From Myxococcota bacterium (lineage in GTDB: Bacteria > Myxococcota_A > UBA9160 > UBA4427): a stretch of 41,046 nucleotides of DNA. The position numbers were made by a program, and so were the translations under genes. The first letter of the stretch is position 1. Every line of letters starts with the position of its first letter. The stretch spans positions 1 to 41,046 of the forward strand of contig JASMLK010000054.1 of assembly GCA_030748735.1 (NCBI GenBank), written 5' to 3'. This document shows positions 11,162 to 19,662 of this stretch, piece by piece. Under the pieces are notes generated by a model that saw only the letters and a list, made by a program, of their open reading frames with translations, did no database searches and was not told the DNA's origin.

Positions 11162-11377
11162 GGTTCTCGCTGTTCCTTTCGATCGGATATCCGGTGAAAA
11201 ACTCGCTGACGTGGCACCCGGACACCCGATTCGGTCCCCACCCGATGCCGTTGCCGCGCGTTCGGGTGCGCAGCGGCGCGACCAGCGCGCGCAACGGGAC
11301 GGTTGTGGAGACCCTGGAGCCGGGGAAGTCCGGGGATGGAGACGGATCTGGGCGCGGAGGATCGCGCTAAGCCCGCG

Positions 11378-11406
11378 AGGCTACGGGAGTTTTCCGCTCC
11401 TGTCAA
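11378..11406 (-). promoter_or_regulatory. sigma-70 type promoter of the ilvC-truA operon
   Basis: A perfect -35 box TTGACA (11401-11406) is separated by 17 bases from TAGCCT (11378-11383) on the minus strand, just past the tsaB stop. The spacer holds GGAG/CTCC in inverted order. Transcription would begin near 11371, giving a leader of about 210 bases before ilvC. No run of Leu, Ile or Val codons and no terminator hairpin with a U-tract was seen in it, so classical attenuation is not supported. Confidence 0.7.
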
Positions 11407-11414
11407 AGACCGCG

Positions 11415-12155
11415 CTACGCTTCGAAACGCTCCCGGGTCCGGGTGACCTCGGCTTCGGCGCGGCGCACGTAGTGGGGCGCCAGATCGGCCGCGGAGCCCC
11501 CCTCCCCCGCAGCCAGACGCATGGCAGCGAGCCGCCCGATCTGGGCGGCGCTGGCCTCTGCGGGCTCGGGTTCGAGCTGGATCGCCTTCGACCCAAGGCG
11601 TTCTCGCAGGCGATCGCCAACGATCGCTGCACCTTCGCCAACCAGACGCAGTGGCCCCTGAAGCTGGTTGGCCAGTTCGTCGGCGGTGTAGACGAGTTGC
11701 GGAAGCACAGCCTCGAGCGCGGGGACGGAAGGCTGGCTGGTGTCGAAGGCCGCGGCGTAGACCTCGGCGCGTTGCGCATCGAGTGCCGCCACCACGGGCT
11801 CGTTCCCCGCGCCGGACGCAAGCGCCAGCGCCTGCAGGGTCGATACGCCGACCACGGGGGTGTCGAGGCCGAACACCAGGCCCTTCACCGTCGCGACGCC
11901 AATGCGCAGGCTGGTGAACGAACCCGGGCCGAGGGACACGCCGATGCCGGCGAGGGACTCGATCGAAGTCTCGCTGTCGACCAACACGCGATCCACGAGC
12001 GGCAGCAGGCTCTCCGCCTGCTGGCGTGATGTCGGAGCCGTGTGCTCGACGATGATCTTGTCGCCTTCGAGCAGTGCTGCACTCGCGATGCGGCTTGCAC
12101 TGCACAGCGCAAGTACGCGGGAGGGCGTACGCAGAGTCGGGGAGGTTGTCGTCAC
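11415..12155 (-). CDS. tsaB: tRNA threonylcarbamoyladenosine biosynthesis protein TsaB
   Basis: The scaffold partner of TsaD in forming t6A at position 37 of ANN-decoding tRNAs. The 246-residue product has the ASKHA fold signature GVSLGPGSFTSLRIGVATVKG and the usual hydrophobic first strand RVLALCSAS, where most relatives have an aspartate instead of the cysteine. The GTG at 12155 is chosen because GGAAGAGG lies about 8 bases upstream and just after the rseP stop (19 bases away). A longer reading from 12212 overlaps rseP. The C-terminal third is variable, as is usual in this family. Confidence 0.9.
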   Translation of the reverse strand: MTTTSPTLRTPSRVLALCSASRIASAALLEGDKIIVEHTAPTSRQQAESLLPLVDRVLVDSETSIESLAGIGVSLGPGSFTSLRIGVATVKGLVFGLDTPVVGVSTLQALALASGAGNEPVVAALDAQRAEVYAAAFDTSQPSVPALEAVLPQLVYTADELANQLQGPLRLVGEGAAIVGDRLRERLGSKAIQLEPEPAEASAAQIGRLAAMRLAAGEGGSAADLAPHYVRRAEAEVTRTRERFEA

Positions 12156-12174
12156 GGCGATGACCTCTTCCGCC

Positions 12175-13869
12175 CTACAGCCCCGTGCCGCGCAGCCATT
12201 CGACGAACACACCCCAATGCCGCGACAGGTCGTTCCAGAAGGCCAGCCCCATCAACATCAAGATGAACGTCATGCCGATCTGCTGAACGATCTCGCGACT
12301 GCGCAGCGAGATCGGCGACCGCTTGATGCCCTCGACGATGATGATGACCGCCTGGCCACCGTCGAGGATCGGAATCGGCAGCAGGTTCAAGAAGCCGAGG
12401 TTGATCGAGATGAAGATCATGGTGTTGAGATAGACGAGCCAACCCATGTCGAGGCTCTTGCGCGCCACCTCGGCAATGCCGATCGGGCCGGACACGTTTT
12501 CGAGGCCAACGTCGCCCGAAACGAGTTTGCCGAGGCTCTTCAAGAAGAGCGTGGCGCGCTCGATCGTCATCGCGGTCGCCTTGGGGATGGAAACCAGCGG
12601 GTTCAGGATCGTCTCGATGTGGCTCGCGCCGGAGAGCGTCGGGAAGCCGTGGGCGATGCCGATCTGGTAGACACTCTGCTCCATGCCCGTGATCTCGAAA
12701 GGCCCGGGCACCTTGCGTTCTCTGGGCGCCACCGCGACGGTGCGGGTTTCGCCGCCCCGTGCGTAGGTGATGTCGAGGCTGCGACCGCCGCTCGTGCGCA
12801 CCACTTCGGCAAACGTCGCGAAGCTGCCGATCGGGTCGCCGTCGACGGCGAGGATGAGGTCGCCCGGTTCGAAACCCGCTTCTTTCGCGGGCATTTCGTC
12901 GGCGACGCTGCGCACCAGCACCGCTGCGGGCATCAAGCCCAGCGCAGCCAGGTCGCTTTCCACGGGGATCGTGAATTCGACTTCTTCGGTCTCGGGCGGG
13001 GTTCCGCGTTCGACCCGCACTGCGACCTGCGAACCGACGAGTTCGGCCCCATAGGCGTTCACCAGGGCTTCCCAGTCTTCGACCTCGGTTTCACCGATGC
13101 GCTGAATCCGGTCTCCCGACTGCAGGCCCGCCAGCGCCGCAGGCGCCGTGGTTTCCGGCACACCGATCAGGGTGGGCAATCGCCTGTGGCCCACACCGAT
13201 CCAACCGACCTCGATGACGCCGCCGAACTCGTCCATCCCGGAGCGCTGCTCGACGGGGACGTGGAAGAGCTCGGTGTCGCCCTCGCGCTCGACGCGTAGC
13301 GGCATGGGGGCTTCGCTGTGGTCGCGGATCGCCATCGCGATCGCGTCCCAGCTCGTCACTTCCTCTTCGCCGATCGCGACGATCCGGTCGCCTGCGCGCA
13401 AACCCACTTCGGCCGCGGGGGAATGGGCTTCGACGGTGCCGATCACCGGAGAGCGCTGCGGGAGCCCCGCCGCGAGTACACCCATGAAGGCGATGACCGG
13501 CAGGATCAGGTTCATCACCGGCCCCGCGAAGGTGATCGCGAGCTTCTGCATGGTCGATTTGGCGTTCAGGTATTCGTCGGGACGCGCGTCAGGGACGTAG
13601 TCGGGCTCTTCGCCCTGCACGCCCTGCATCTGCTCGCCGAGCATCTTCACGAAGCCGCCTAGCGGGAACCAGGCGATCACGTACTCGGTACCGCCGCGCA
13701 CCCAGCGCATGCGCATGTTCCCGAAACCGATCGGCGCACCGAAACCCAGCGAGAATTTGAGTACTCGCACGCCACACCACTTGGCCACCAGGAAGTGGCC
13801 GAGTTCGTGCACGAAGATGAGCACGCCGAGCATCGGAATCACGGCGAACAGGTAATCGAGGAAGCTCAT
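12175..13869 (-). CDS. rseP: RseP-family site-2 zinc metalloprotease with three PDZ-like segments
   Basis: An inner-membrane protease of the site-2 class, which in relatives cleaves anti-sigma factors and leftover signal peptides. The zinc site HELGH is at residues 21-25 in the first membrane segment, and the third ligand lies in PIPILDGGQ (502-505). Further membrane helices lie near 108-135, 478-496 and 530-547. The product has 564 residues against about 450 in E. coli. The extra length comes from three PDZ-like units (about 140-200, 232-295 and 313-385), each with a GL/GF-x2-GD-x-I core, where two are usual. The ATG at 13869 overlaps the dxr stop by four bases. tsaB follows 19 bases on. Confidence 0.94.
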   Translation of the reverse strand: MSFLDYLFAVIPMLGVLIFVHELGHFLVAKWCGVRVLKFSLGFGAPIGFGNMRMRWVRGGTEYVIAWFPLGGFVKMLGEQMQGVQGEEPDYVPDARPDEYLNAKSTMQKLAITFAGPVMNLILPVIAFMGVLAAGLPQRSPVIGTVEAHSPAAEVGLRAGDRIVAIGEEEVTSWDAIAMAIRDHSEAPMPLRVEREGDTELFHVPVEQRSGMDEFGGVIEVGWIGVGHRRLPTLIGVPETTAPAALAGLQSGDRIQRIGETEVEDWEALVNAYGAELVGSQVAVRVERGTPPETEEVEFTIPVESDLAALGLMPAAVLVRSVADEMPAKEAGFEPGDLILAVDGDPIGSFATFAEVVRTSGGRSLDITYARGGETRTVAVAPRERKVPGPFEITGMEQSVYQIGIAHGFPTLSGASHIETILNPLVSIPKATAMTIERATLFLKSLGKLVSGDVGLENVSGPIGIAEVARKSLDMGWLVYLNTMIFISINLGFLNLLPIPILDGGQAVIIIVEGIKRSPISLRSREIVQQIGMTFILMLMGLAFWNDLSRHWGVFVEWLRGTGL

Positions 13870-15071
13870 GCGGCTCCTTCTGCGCGAGCACCACGGGACG
13901 ACTTGGCTGCGAGCTGTTCACGCGCCGCGGCTCGCGCCCACTCGTCTGCCTTCAGGATATCGGCCAGACCGTCCACAACGAGACCTGCATTTTCGGCGAG
14001 ATGGGCGTCGAGAACCGCCGCATTGGTGCGGGCAATGGCACCGAACGGAATCTCACCGGCAAGAAAGGCCGCAACGCTCACTTCATTGGCGGCATTCAGC
14101 ACCGCCGGGGCCGCCTCACTGCCGGCGAGCGCGCGGTAGGCGAGATCGAGGCACGGGAAGGTCTCGCGGTCGGGGGCCTCGAAGTCGAGCCGCCCTGCTT
14201 CGGCCAGGTCGAGCCTGGGGATGTCGAGTTCGACCCGCTCGGGGTGGGCCAGCGCCACGGCGATCGGTACGCGCATGTCGGGGAGCCCCAGCTGCGCCAT
14301 CACCGACGTGTCGCGGTACTCCACCAGCGAATGCACGATCGACTGCGGGTGCACGACGACGTCGATCTGCTCGGGGGCCACGTCGAACATCCAACGCGCT
14401 TCGATCACCTCGAGCCCCTTGTTCATGAGACTCGCCGAATCGATCGTGATCTTCGCGCCCATGTCCCAATTGGGATGATCGAGGGCCTGCTCGACGCTGG
14501 CGGCTTCGATCCGTTCGGCTTCCCAGCCACGGAACGGCCCGCCCGAACAGGTGAGGATGATGCGCGCCACGTCTTCCGCACGTTGCCCGGCCAGCGACTG
14601 GAAGATCGCGCTGTGTTCGCTGTCGACGGGAAGCAGGGTCACGTCGTGCGCTTTCAGCTCGCGCAGTACGAGTGCGCCCGCCATCACCATGACTTCCTTG
14701 TTCGCGAGTGCGATGTCGCGACCGGCGCGAATCGCAGCCAACGTGGGCGCAAGCCCAACGGCACCCACCAACGCCGCAACGACGAGATCACAAGGCCCAT
14801 GGGTCGCGACGGCTTCGAGCCCTTCGGTGCCGACGCGAAGGACGCAGCCGCGTGCTTCGAGGTCCAGGCGTTTGCGCAGTTCTTCTGCGCCGCTCTCGTC
14901 CGCGACGGCAACGCACTTCGGTGCGAAGCGTTCGATCTGCTCGGCGAGCAATGCCACGTTCCGGCCGGCCGCCAACGCTTCGACTGAAAACGCTTCGGGG
15001 TTCTGCGCTACGACTTCGAGGGTCTGGGTCCCGACGCTGCCGGTGCTCCCCAGGATCGCGAGGCGCTTCAC
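13866..15071 (-). CDS. dxr: 1-deoxy-D-xylulose 5-phosphate reductoisomerase
   Basis: It converts DXP to MEP with NADPH, the committed step of the non-mevalonate isoprenoid pathway. The 401-residue product shows LGSTGSVGTQTLEV at the N-terminus, ALANKEVMVMAG, the metal-binding PVDSEHSAIFQSL, CSGGPFRGW, and HPNWDMGAKITIDSASLMNK. The start is GTG at 15071, sharing GTGA with the stop of uppS. A longer reading into uppS is rejected. Its product pathway supplies the isoprenyl units that UppS uses, so the cluster is functionally coherent. Confidence 0.96.
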   Translation of the reverse strand: MKRLAILGSTGSVGTQTLEVVAQNPEAFSVEALAAGRNVALLAEQIERFAPKCVAVADESGAEELRKRLDLEARGCVLRVGTEGLEAVATHGPCDLVVAALVGAVGLAPTLAAIRAGRDIALANKEVMVMAGALVLRELKAHDVTLLPVDSEHSAIFQSLAGQRAEDVARIILTCSGGPFRGWEAERIEAASVEQALDHPNWDMGAKITIDSASLMNKGLEVIEARWMFDVAPEQIDVVVHPQSIVHSLVEYRDTSVMAQLGLPDMRVPIAVALAHPERVELDIPRLDLAEAGRLDFEAPDRETFPCLDLAYRALAGSEAAPAVLNAANEVSVAAFLAGEIPFGAIARTNAAVLDAHLAENAGLVVDGLADILKADEWARAAAREQLAAKSSRGARAEGAA

Positions 15072-15871
15072 GACTGCCCCGCCTTCCCCGCGTCTTTGCC
15101 TTCGCCCGTTTCGCCCTTGGCCTGCTCTCCCGTCAGTCCGAACCGACGCTCGCGCGACTGGTATTCGACGATCGCCTCCACGAGCTCTGCCTCGCGGAAG
15201 TCGGGCCACATGAGCGGCGAGTTCAAGATTTCGGCGTACGCGATCTGCCACAACAAGAAGTTCGACACCCGCGACTCGCCGCCGGTGCGGATCATCAGGT
15301 CGGGGTCGGGTAGATCGGGCGCATACATGTGCGCTGCAAAGGTCTTTTCGTCGAGGCTCTCGGGGTCGATCTTGCCCGCGAAGGCCTCGCGCATGAGCTG
15401 CCTGGCGGCGTCGACGATCTCTTGACGCGCCCCATACGAAAGTGCGAAGGCGAGCGTCATGCCCTGGTTGTTCGCCGTCTTTCGCAGCGCGTGGTTGACG
15501 ACCAGGCGCGCCGTGCGAGGCAAGCGGTCGAGGCGCCCCAGGGCGCGCACGCGCACGTCCTTTTCCATGATCTCGGGGAGTTCCTTGTCGAGGTATTCCT
15601 CGAGCAACCCCATCAGCGAACGGACTTCGGTCTTCGGCCGGTTCCAGTTCTCGAGCGAGAAGGCGTAGAGGGTGAGTGTCGAAAGCCCGAGCGCGTGCGC
15701 CTGCCGCACGACCGCGCGCACCGACTCGACGCCTTCGCGGTGGCCGGCCGTACGATCGAGACCGCGTTCCTGCGCCCATCGCCCGTTGCCATCCATGATG
15801 ATGGCCACGTGTCCGGGCATGCGGTCGGGTGCGAGACGCGAGTCAGAAAGCAGGCGCGGGTCCGATGACAC
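15068..15871 (-). CDS. uppS: isoprenyl transferase (undecaprenyl diphosphate synthase)
   Basis: A cis-prenyltransferase that makes the C55 lipid carrier for peptidoglycan and O-antigen synthesis. The 267-residue product shows HVAIIMDGNGRWAQ with catalytic Asp27, TLYAFSLENWNRP, and the C-terminal DLMIRTGGESRVSNFLLWQ with YAE. The start is GTG at 15871, six bases after the frr stop; AAGG lies just upstream. The last 20 residues are a charged Gly/Lys/Glu tail not needed for the fold. Confidence 0.96.
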   Translation of the reverse strand: MSSDPRLLSDSRLAPDRMPGHVAIIMDGNGRWAQERGLDRTAGHREGVESVRAVVRQAHALGLSTLTLYAFSLENWNRPKTEVRSLMGLLEEYLDKELPEIMEKDVRVRALGRLDRLPRTARLVVNHALRKTANNQGMTLAFALSYGARQEIVDAARQLMREAFAGKIDPESLDEKTFAAHMYAPDLPDPDLMIRTGGESRVSNFLLWQIAYAEILNSPLMWPDFREAELVEAIVEYQSRERRFGLTGEQAKGETGEGKDAGKAGQS

Positions 15872-15877
15872 TCGACC

Positions 15878-16447
15878 TTAGACCTCCAGGACTTCCTGTT
15901 CTTTCTGCTCGGTCAGCTTGTCGATCTGGCCCACGTATTCGTCGGTGACATCCTGCACGTGCTTGTCGGCGCGGTGGCGATCGTCCTTGGGCAGCGAGCC
16001 GTCGCCTTCGAGGTCTTTCAACATGCCCATCGCGTCGCGGCGTGCTTCGCGCACACCCACCTTGTGCTCTTCCGCACTCTTGCGCACCTGCTTCACCAGT
16101 TCCTTGCGGCGCTCTTCGGTGAGCGGCGGGATGGTGATGCGGATGACCTTGCCGTCGTTGGCGGGGTTGAGGCCAAGTTCGCTCGCCTGGATCGCGCGCT
16201 CGATGTCGCCGAGGGCGGCCTTGTCGAAGGCGGTCACGACCAGCATGCGCGGGTCGGGTGCGGAGAGGTTGGCGAGCTGGTTCAGCGGAGTCGCGGCGCC
16301 GTAGTACTCCACCATGATGCCGTCGAGCAGCGCCGTGCTGGCGCGGCCGGTGCGAATCCGCAGGAGATCCTTGCGGAAGCTCTTGACCGACTTCTCCATC
16401 GCGTCCTTGGCTTCTTCATAGACGAGTTCGAGATCTTCTTCGGCCAT
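15878..16447 (-). CDS. frr: ribosome recycling factor
   Basis: With EF-G it splits post-termination ribosomes. The 189-residue product shows KDLLRIRTGRAS, LNQLANLSAPDPRML and IPPLTEERRKELVKQVRK, all conserved RRF segments of the long helical domain. It is only slightly longer than the usual 185. The ATG at 16447 is clear. It follows pyrH by 27 bases in the standard rpsB-tsf-pyrH-frr order. Confidence 0.97.
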   Translation of the reverse strand: MAEEDLELVYEEAKDAMEKSVKSFRKDLLRIRTGRASTALLDGIMVEYYGAATPLNQLANLSAPDPRMLVVTAFDKAALGDIERAIQASELGLNPANDGKVIRITIPPLTEERRKELVKQVRKSAEEHKVGVREARRDAMGMLKDLEGDGSLPKDDRHRADKHVQDVTDEYVGQIDKLTEQKEQEVLEV

Positions 16448-16474
16448 GACCTTCTGCTCCTCTTCCGGGAAAGC

Positions 16475-17191
16475 CTACCCCGTAACCATCGTCCCGACGG
16501 TCTCGCCCTGCATGACCCGCGTGAGGTTTCCCGTCACACCCATGTCGAAGACGATGATCGGCAGGCCATTTTCGTTGCACAGCGCGATCGCGGCCTGGTC
16601 CATGAACTGGAGCCCGTCGCGAATCGCCTGGTCGAAGGTGATGCGGTCGTAGCGCCTGGCGTCAGCGTTCTCGTGCGGATCGCTGTCGTAGACGCCGTCG
16701 ACCTGGGTGGCCTTCAAGATCACGTCGGCATGGATCTCGGCCGCCCGCAGGGCCGCCGCCGTGTCGGTGCTGAAGTACGGGTTGCCCGTCCCCCCACCGA
16801 AGATCACGATGCGCCCCTTTTCGAGGTGCCGCACCGCGCGCCTGCGGATGTAGTGCTCCGCCACCTGCTTGATGTCGAGGGCCGACAGCACGCGCGTGGC
16901 CAGGCCGAGTTTCTCGAGCGCGTCCTGCAGGGCCATCGCGTTCATCACACTCGCGAGCATGCCCATGTAGTCGGCGTTGGCCCGGTCCATGCCTTCTTTC
17001 GCGGCCGACATCCCGCGAATGATGTTGCCGCCCCCGATCACGATGCTCACTTCGACGTCCATCGCGCGGACTTCGCGGATCTGCTCCGCAATGCCGCCGA
17101 TCACCCCGGGGTTGATCCCGAAGCCCTCGTCGCCGGCGAGACCCTCGCCGGACAACTTGATGAGCACGCGCCGGTAGGCTGCAGCGGCCAC
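16475..17191 (-). CDS. pyrH: uridylate (UMP) kinase
   Basis: It phosphorylates UMP to UDP and belongs to the amino-acid-kinase fold, acting as a hexamer in relatives. The 238-residue product shows [39 protein letters not shown] and [13 protein letters not shown]. The start is GTG at 17191, whose first base is the last base of the tsf stop (TAGTG). Such a one-base overlap favours termination-reinitiation. Its product feeds, via UTP, the PyrG reaction encoded at the left of the window. Confidence 0.97.
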   Translation of the reverse strand: MAAAAYRRVLIKLSGEGLAGDEGFGINPGVIGGIAEQIREVRAMDVEVSIVIGGGNIIRGMSAAKEGMDRANADYMGMLASVMNAMALQDALEKLGLATRVLSALDIKQVAEHYIRRRAVRHLEKGRIVIFGGGTGNPYFSTDTAAALRAAEIHADVILKATQVDGVYDSDPHENADARRYDRITFDQAIRDGLQFMDQAAIALCNENGLPIIVFDMGVTGNLTRVMQGETVGTMVTG

Positions 17192-18039
17192 TATCCCTGC
17201 GCCTCGCCGAGCTTGAAGCGAACGAAGGCCGCCACCGAAAGGTCCTTGTTGACGCCCTCGAGCATCTTGGTGACCGAAAGATCGGGGTCCTTCACGAAGG
17301 GCTGCTCGAGCAGGCAGTTCTCGGAATAGAACTTGTTGATGCGACCGTCGACGATCTTGTCGACGATGTTCTCGGGCTTGCCACTCTCGATGGCCTGCGC
17401 GCGCAGGATCTTCTTTTCGCCTTCGATGAGATCGGCCGGAACACCGTCGCGGTCGATCGCGACCGGGGTCGGGTCGATGGCCGCAACGTGCATCGCGAGG
17501 TCGCGTGCGACGGAGGCGTAGTCGCTGCCGTCGCCACCGTCGAGGCCGACCACCACGCCGAGCTTGCCGCCCGCGTGAATGTAGGAGCCAACCACTGCAC
17601 CCGAGCTGACGCGCGAGACGCGCTTGAGCGCGATGTTCTCGCCCATCGTCGCGGCTGCGTTCGTCACGGCCGCTTCGACGGTCTCTTCGCCGAGGCCGAG
17701 GGCGCCTGCCGCTTCGGGGCTGTCGACGCTCGCATCCTTCACGATCGCGTCCGCGATGCGCTGGGCGAGGGCCTGGAAGTCGTCGGTCTTTGCCACGAAG
17801 TCGGTCTCACAACCGAGTTCGATGATGACGCCCGCTCCGGCCTCGGTCGCGATCGCCACCGTGCCTTCGCTCGTCTCGCGACCTGCGCGCTTGCCGGCCT
17901 TCGCCAGGCCGCGCTCGCGCAGCAGCTCGACGGCGCGTTCGGTGTCGCCGTCGGCTTCGGTCAGGACCTTCTTGCAGTCCATCATTCCCGCGCCCGTCAT
18001 TTCGCGGAGCGCCTTTACGTCTTTGGCCGAAATAGCCAT
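17191..18039 (-). CDS. tsf: elongation factor Ts
   Basis: It exchanges GDP for GTP on EF-Tu. The 282-residue product has the N-terminal UBA-like domain with [16 protein letters not shown] and the conserved core [15 protein letters not shown], followed by two dimerisation subdomains and the C-terminal [12 protein letters not shown]. The ATG at 18039 has a purine-rich AAGGAAGGA upstream. It follows rpsB by 168 bases. That spacer holds a hairpin and an ATG-free stretch but no clear promoter. Confidence 0.97.
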   Translation of the reverse strand: MAISAKDVKALREMTGAGMMDCKKVLTEADGDTERAVELLRERGLAKAGKRAGRETSEGTVAIATEAGAGVIIELGCETDFVAKTDDFQALAQRIADAIVKDASVDSPEAAGALGLGEETVEAAVTNAAATMGENIALKRVSRVSSGAVVGSYIHAGGKLGVVVGLDGGDGSDYASVARDLAMHVAAIDPTPVAIDRDGVPADLIEGEKKILRAQAIESGKPENIVDKIVDGRINKFYSENCLLEQPFVKDPDLSVTKMLEGVNKDLSVAAFVRFKLGEAQG

Positions 18040-18079
18040 GGGTCTTTCCTTCCTTCTATGTGTTGCAGACTGATTGTGA

Positions 18080-18095
18080 CCGGCCGCCTGGCCGG
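18080..18095 (-). other. small hairpin between rpsB and tsf
   Basis: CCGGCC and GGCCGG form a 6-bp stem with a 4-base loop, 41 bases upstream of the tsf start. No U-run follows, so it is not a normal terminator. It could be a partial attenuator or an mRNA stability element that sets the rpsB:tsf ratio. It may also be chance in GC-rich DNA. Confidence 0.3.
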
Positions 18096-18207
18096 ATTCG
18101 TTTTGGCTGGGTTCGGGTATGCGCTCGCGTGCCGTCCGAGCGACCGGACCCGCGTCCGACCGCCGTTGATGACTGGCTTGCAGGGTGCGTGCCGCGCCTG
18201 GCCCGCC

Positions 18208-19329
18208 TCAGCTTTCGCTCGGTGCCGCTCCGTCGTCGCTCTTCGGTGCGTCAGCCGCTTGCGCTGCGGGAGCCGCATCGGCCGGCTTGGCAGCGACCTT
18301 CGCGTCGGGCTTGGCTTCGGCCTTGGCCTCGGGCTTGCCGCCTTCCTTGCCCTCTTCTTCGTTCCAGCCGCCGACGCTTCGCGTGCGACCCGAACCACCG
18401 CCGTCCTTGGCGCCTCGGCTGCGGCGCGGAGCCTGCTTGATCTCGACGACGCGTCGGCCCGTGGCTGCGGCCGGCTTCTCGTCGCGGTCGCCCCGCGGTT
18501 CGGCCTTCACCTTTTCCTGGTGTGCCGCAGCACCCTCGGCGCAGGCGTCGGCGAACGCGTTGCAGTAGAGCTCGATGGCGCGAATCGCGTCGTCGTTGCC
18601 CGGGATCGGGAAGTCGATGTCGTTGGGGCTGCAGTTGCTGTCCACCACACCCACGACACTGATGCCGAGTCGCTTGGCTTCGGCGACCGCGATCGCTTCC
18701 TTGCCGACGTCGACCACGACGATCGCGCCGGGAAGTCGCGCCATGTCCTTCATACCGGCCAGCGATTTCGCGTACTTGTCGACGGCGCGGTTCACGCGCG
18801 CGAGTTCCTTCTTGGAAAGCGCGTCACGCTTTTCTTCGTCGCCCTGGATCTCGAGCAGGCTCTTGTAGTGATCGATCGACTTCTTGACCGTCTTCCAGTT
18901 GGTCATCATGCCGCCGAGCCAGCGAGAGTTGACGTAGGGCTGCTTCGCGCGTTCCGCCGCCTTCATGATGTGCGGCGCCGCTTGCCTCTTCGTCCCAACA
19001 AAGAGAACACTCTTGCCATCGGATGTGAGTTCGCGCACGTGGTCGAGCGCCTTGCGGAACAGCGGCAGCGTCTGGTCGAGGTCGATGATGTGGGTGCCGT
19101 TGCGTTCGCCGAAGATGAAGCGCTTCATCTGCGGGTTCCAACGGTGGGTCTGGTGACCGAAGTGGGCGCCGGCTTCGAGCAGGGCGCGGATGCTGACTTC
19201 GGTGGCCTCGATGGCTTCGGCCATCGTGGTGTCGGCGGCTTCGGTGGTTGCCGTCGTTGCGGTCGTTGTTGCGATCTCGGGCGCAGCGTCGCTCGCTGCG
19301 GCGGTCGGATCGACCGTCGTCTCACTCAT
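18208..19329 (-). CDS. rpsB: 30S ribosomal protein S2 with N- and C-terminal extensions
   Basis: A small-subunit protein that completes the 30S platform. The conserved S2 core runs from about residue 43 to 270 with [39 protein letters not shown] and [20 protein letters not shown]. The product has 373 residues, about 130 more than E. coli S2. About 42 residues rich in Thr and Ala precede the core, and about 100 residues rich in Ala, Lys, Glu and Asp follow it. The ATG at 19329 has AAGGAG 7 bases upstream, which supports the long N-terminus; the internal ATG at the core start has no such site. Confidence 0.95.
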   Translation of the reverse strand: MSETTVDPTAAASDAAPEIATTTATTATTEAADTTMAEAIEATEVSIRALLEAGAHFGHQTHRWNPQMKRFIFGERNGTHIIDLDQTLPLFRKALDHVRELTSDGKSVLFVGTKRQAAPHIMKAAERAKQPYVNSRWLGGMMTNWKTVKKSIDHYKSLLEIQGDEEKRDALSKKELARVNRAVDKYAKSLAGMKDMARLPGAIVVVDVGKEAIAVAEAKRLGISVVGVVDSNCSPNDIDFPIPGNDDAIRAIELYCNAFADACAEGAAAHQEKVKAEPRGDRDEKPAAATGRRVVEIKQAPRRSRGAKDGGGSGRTRSVGGWNEEEGKEGGKPEAKAEAKPDAKVAAKPADAAPAAQAADAPKSDDGAAPSES

Positions 19330-19662
19330 TGCAGTTCTCCTTGTGCGGTTGTGCCTCCGCCCCACTGGCCGCGGAACCCCCAACCCGGTGGTCTGCCTTG
19401 ATCCTCGATCGCGCAAGGAGCTGAACCGTCGAGTCGATCCCGACCGGTCTTCCTCGCTTCGGCAGCACCGGGCACCGCAGGGGCGGCGTGGAGCGTGTGT
19501 TTTGAGCGCGCGGTAGGTTAGCGCGGTACCTCGCCCGCCGCTTGCTTCCAAGGGCCCGAAATCGCACGAGATTCGAGCGAGAAGCCCGATCCGGCCCAAA
19601 ACGGCGGGCGGATCGGCTCTTCGTCGGGGGACAAGCAGGCCGGCAGGGCCGTCGCGAAGCGA
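19330..19662 (-). other. argJ-rpsB spacer with a GC-rich hairpin
   Basis: No gene is supported here. On the minus strand, 46 bases past the argJ stop, CCGATCCG and CGGATCGG with inner CCC/GGG form a long GC stem (19586-19616). No U-tract follows. It may end the secA-argJ transcript with help from a factor. The promoter of the rpsB operon must lie between this hairpin and 19330, but no convincing -35/-10 pair was recognised. The AAGGAG ribosome site of rpsB closes the spacer. Confidence 0.4.

Noticed and set aside
9215..11197. 660-codon open frame opposite pssA and ilvC
   Set aside because: It covers two certain genes in antisense and has His/Arg/Asp-rich low-complexity content without a recognisable family.
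15072..15779. Upstream extension of dxr (637 codons in total)
   Set aside because: It lies antiframe over uppS; the Dxr fold starts at the GTG at 15071.
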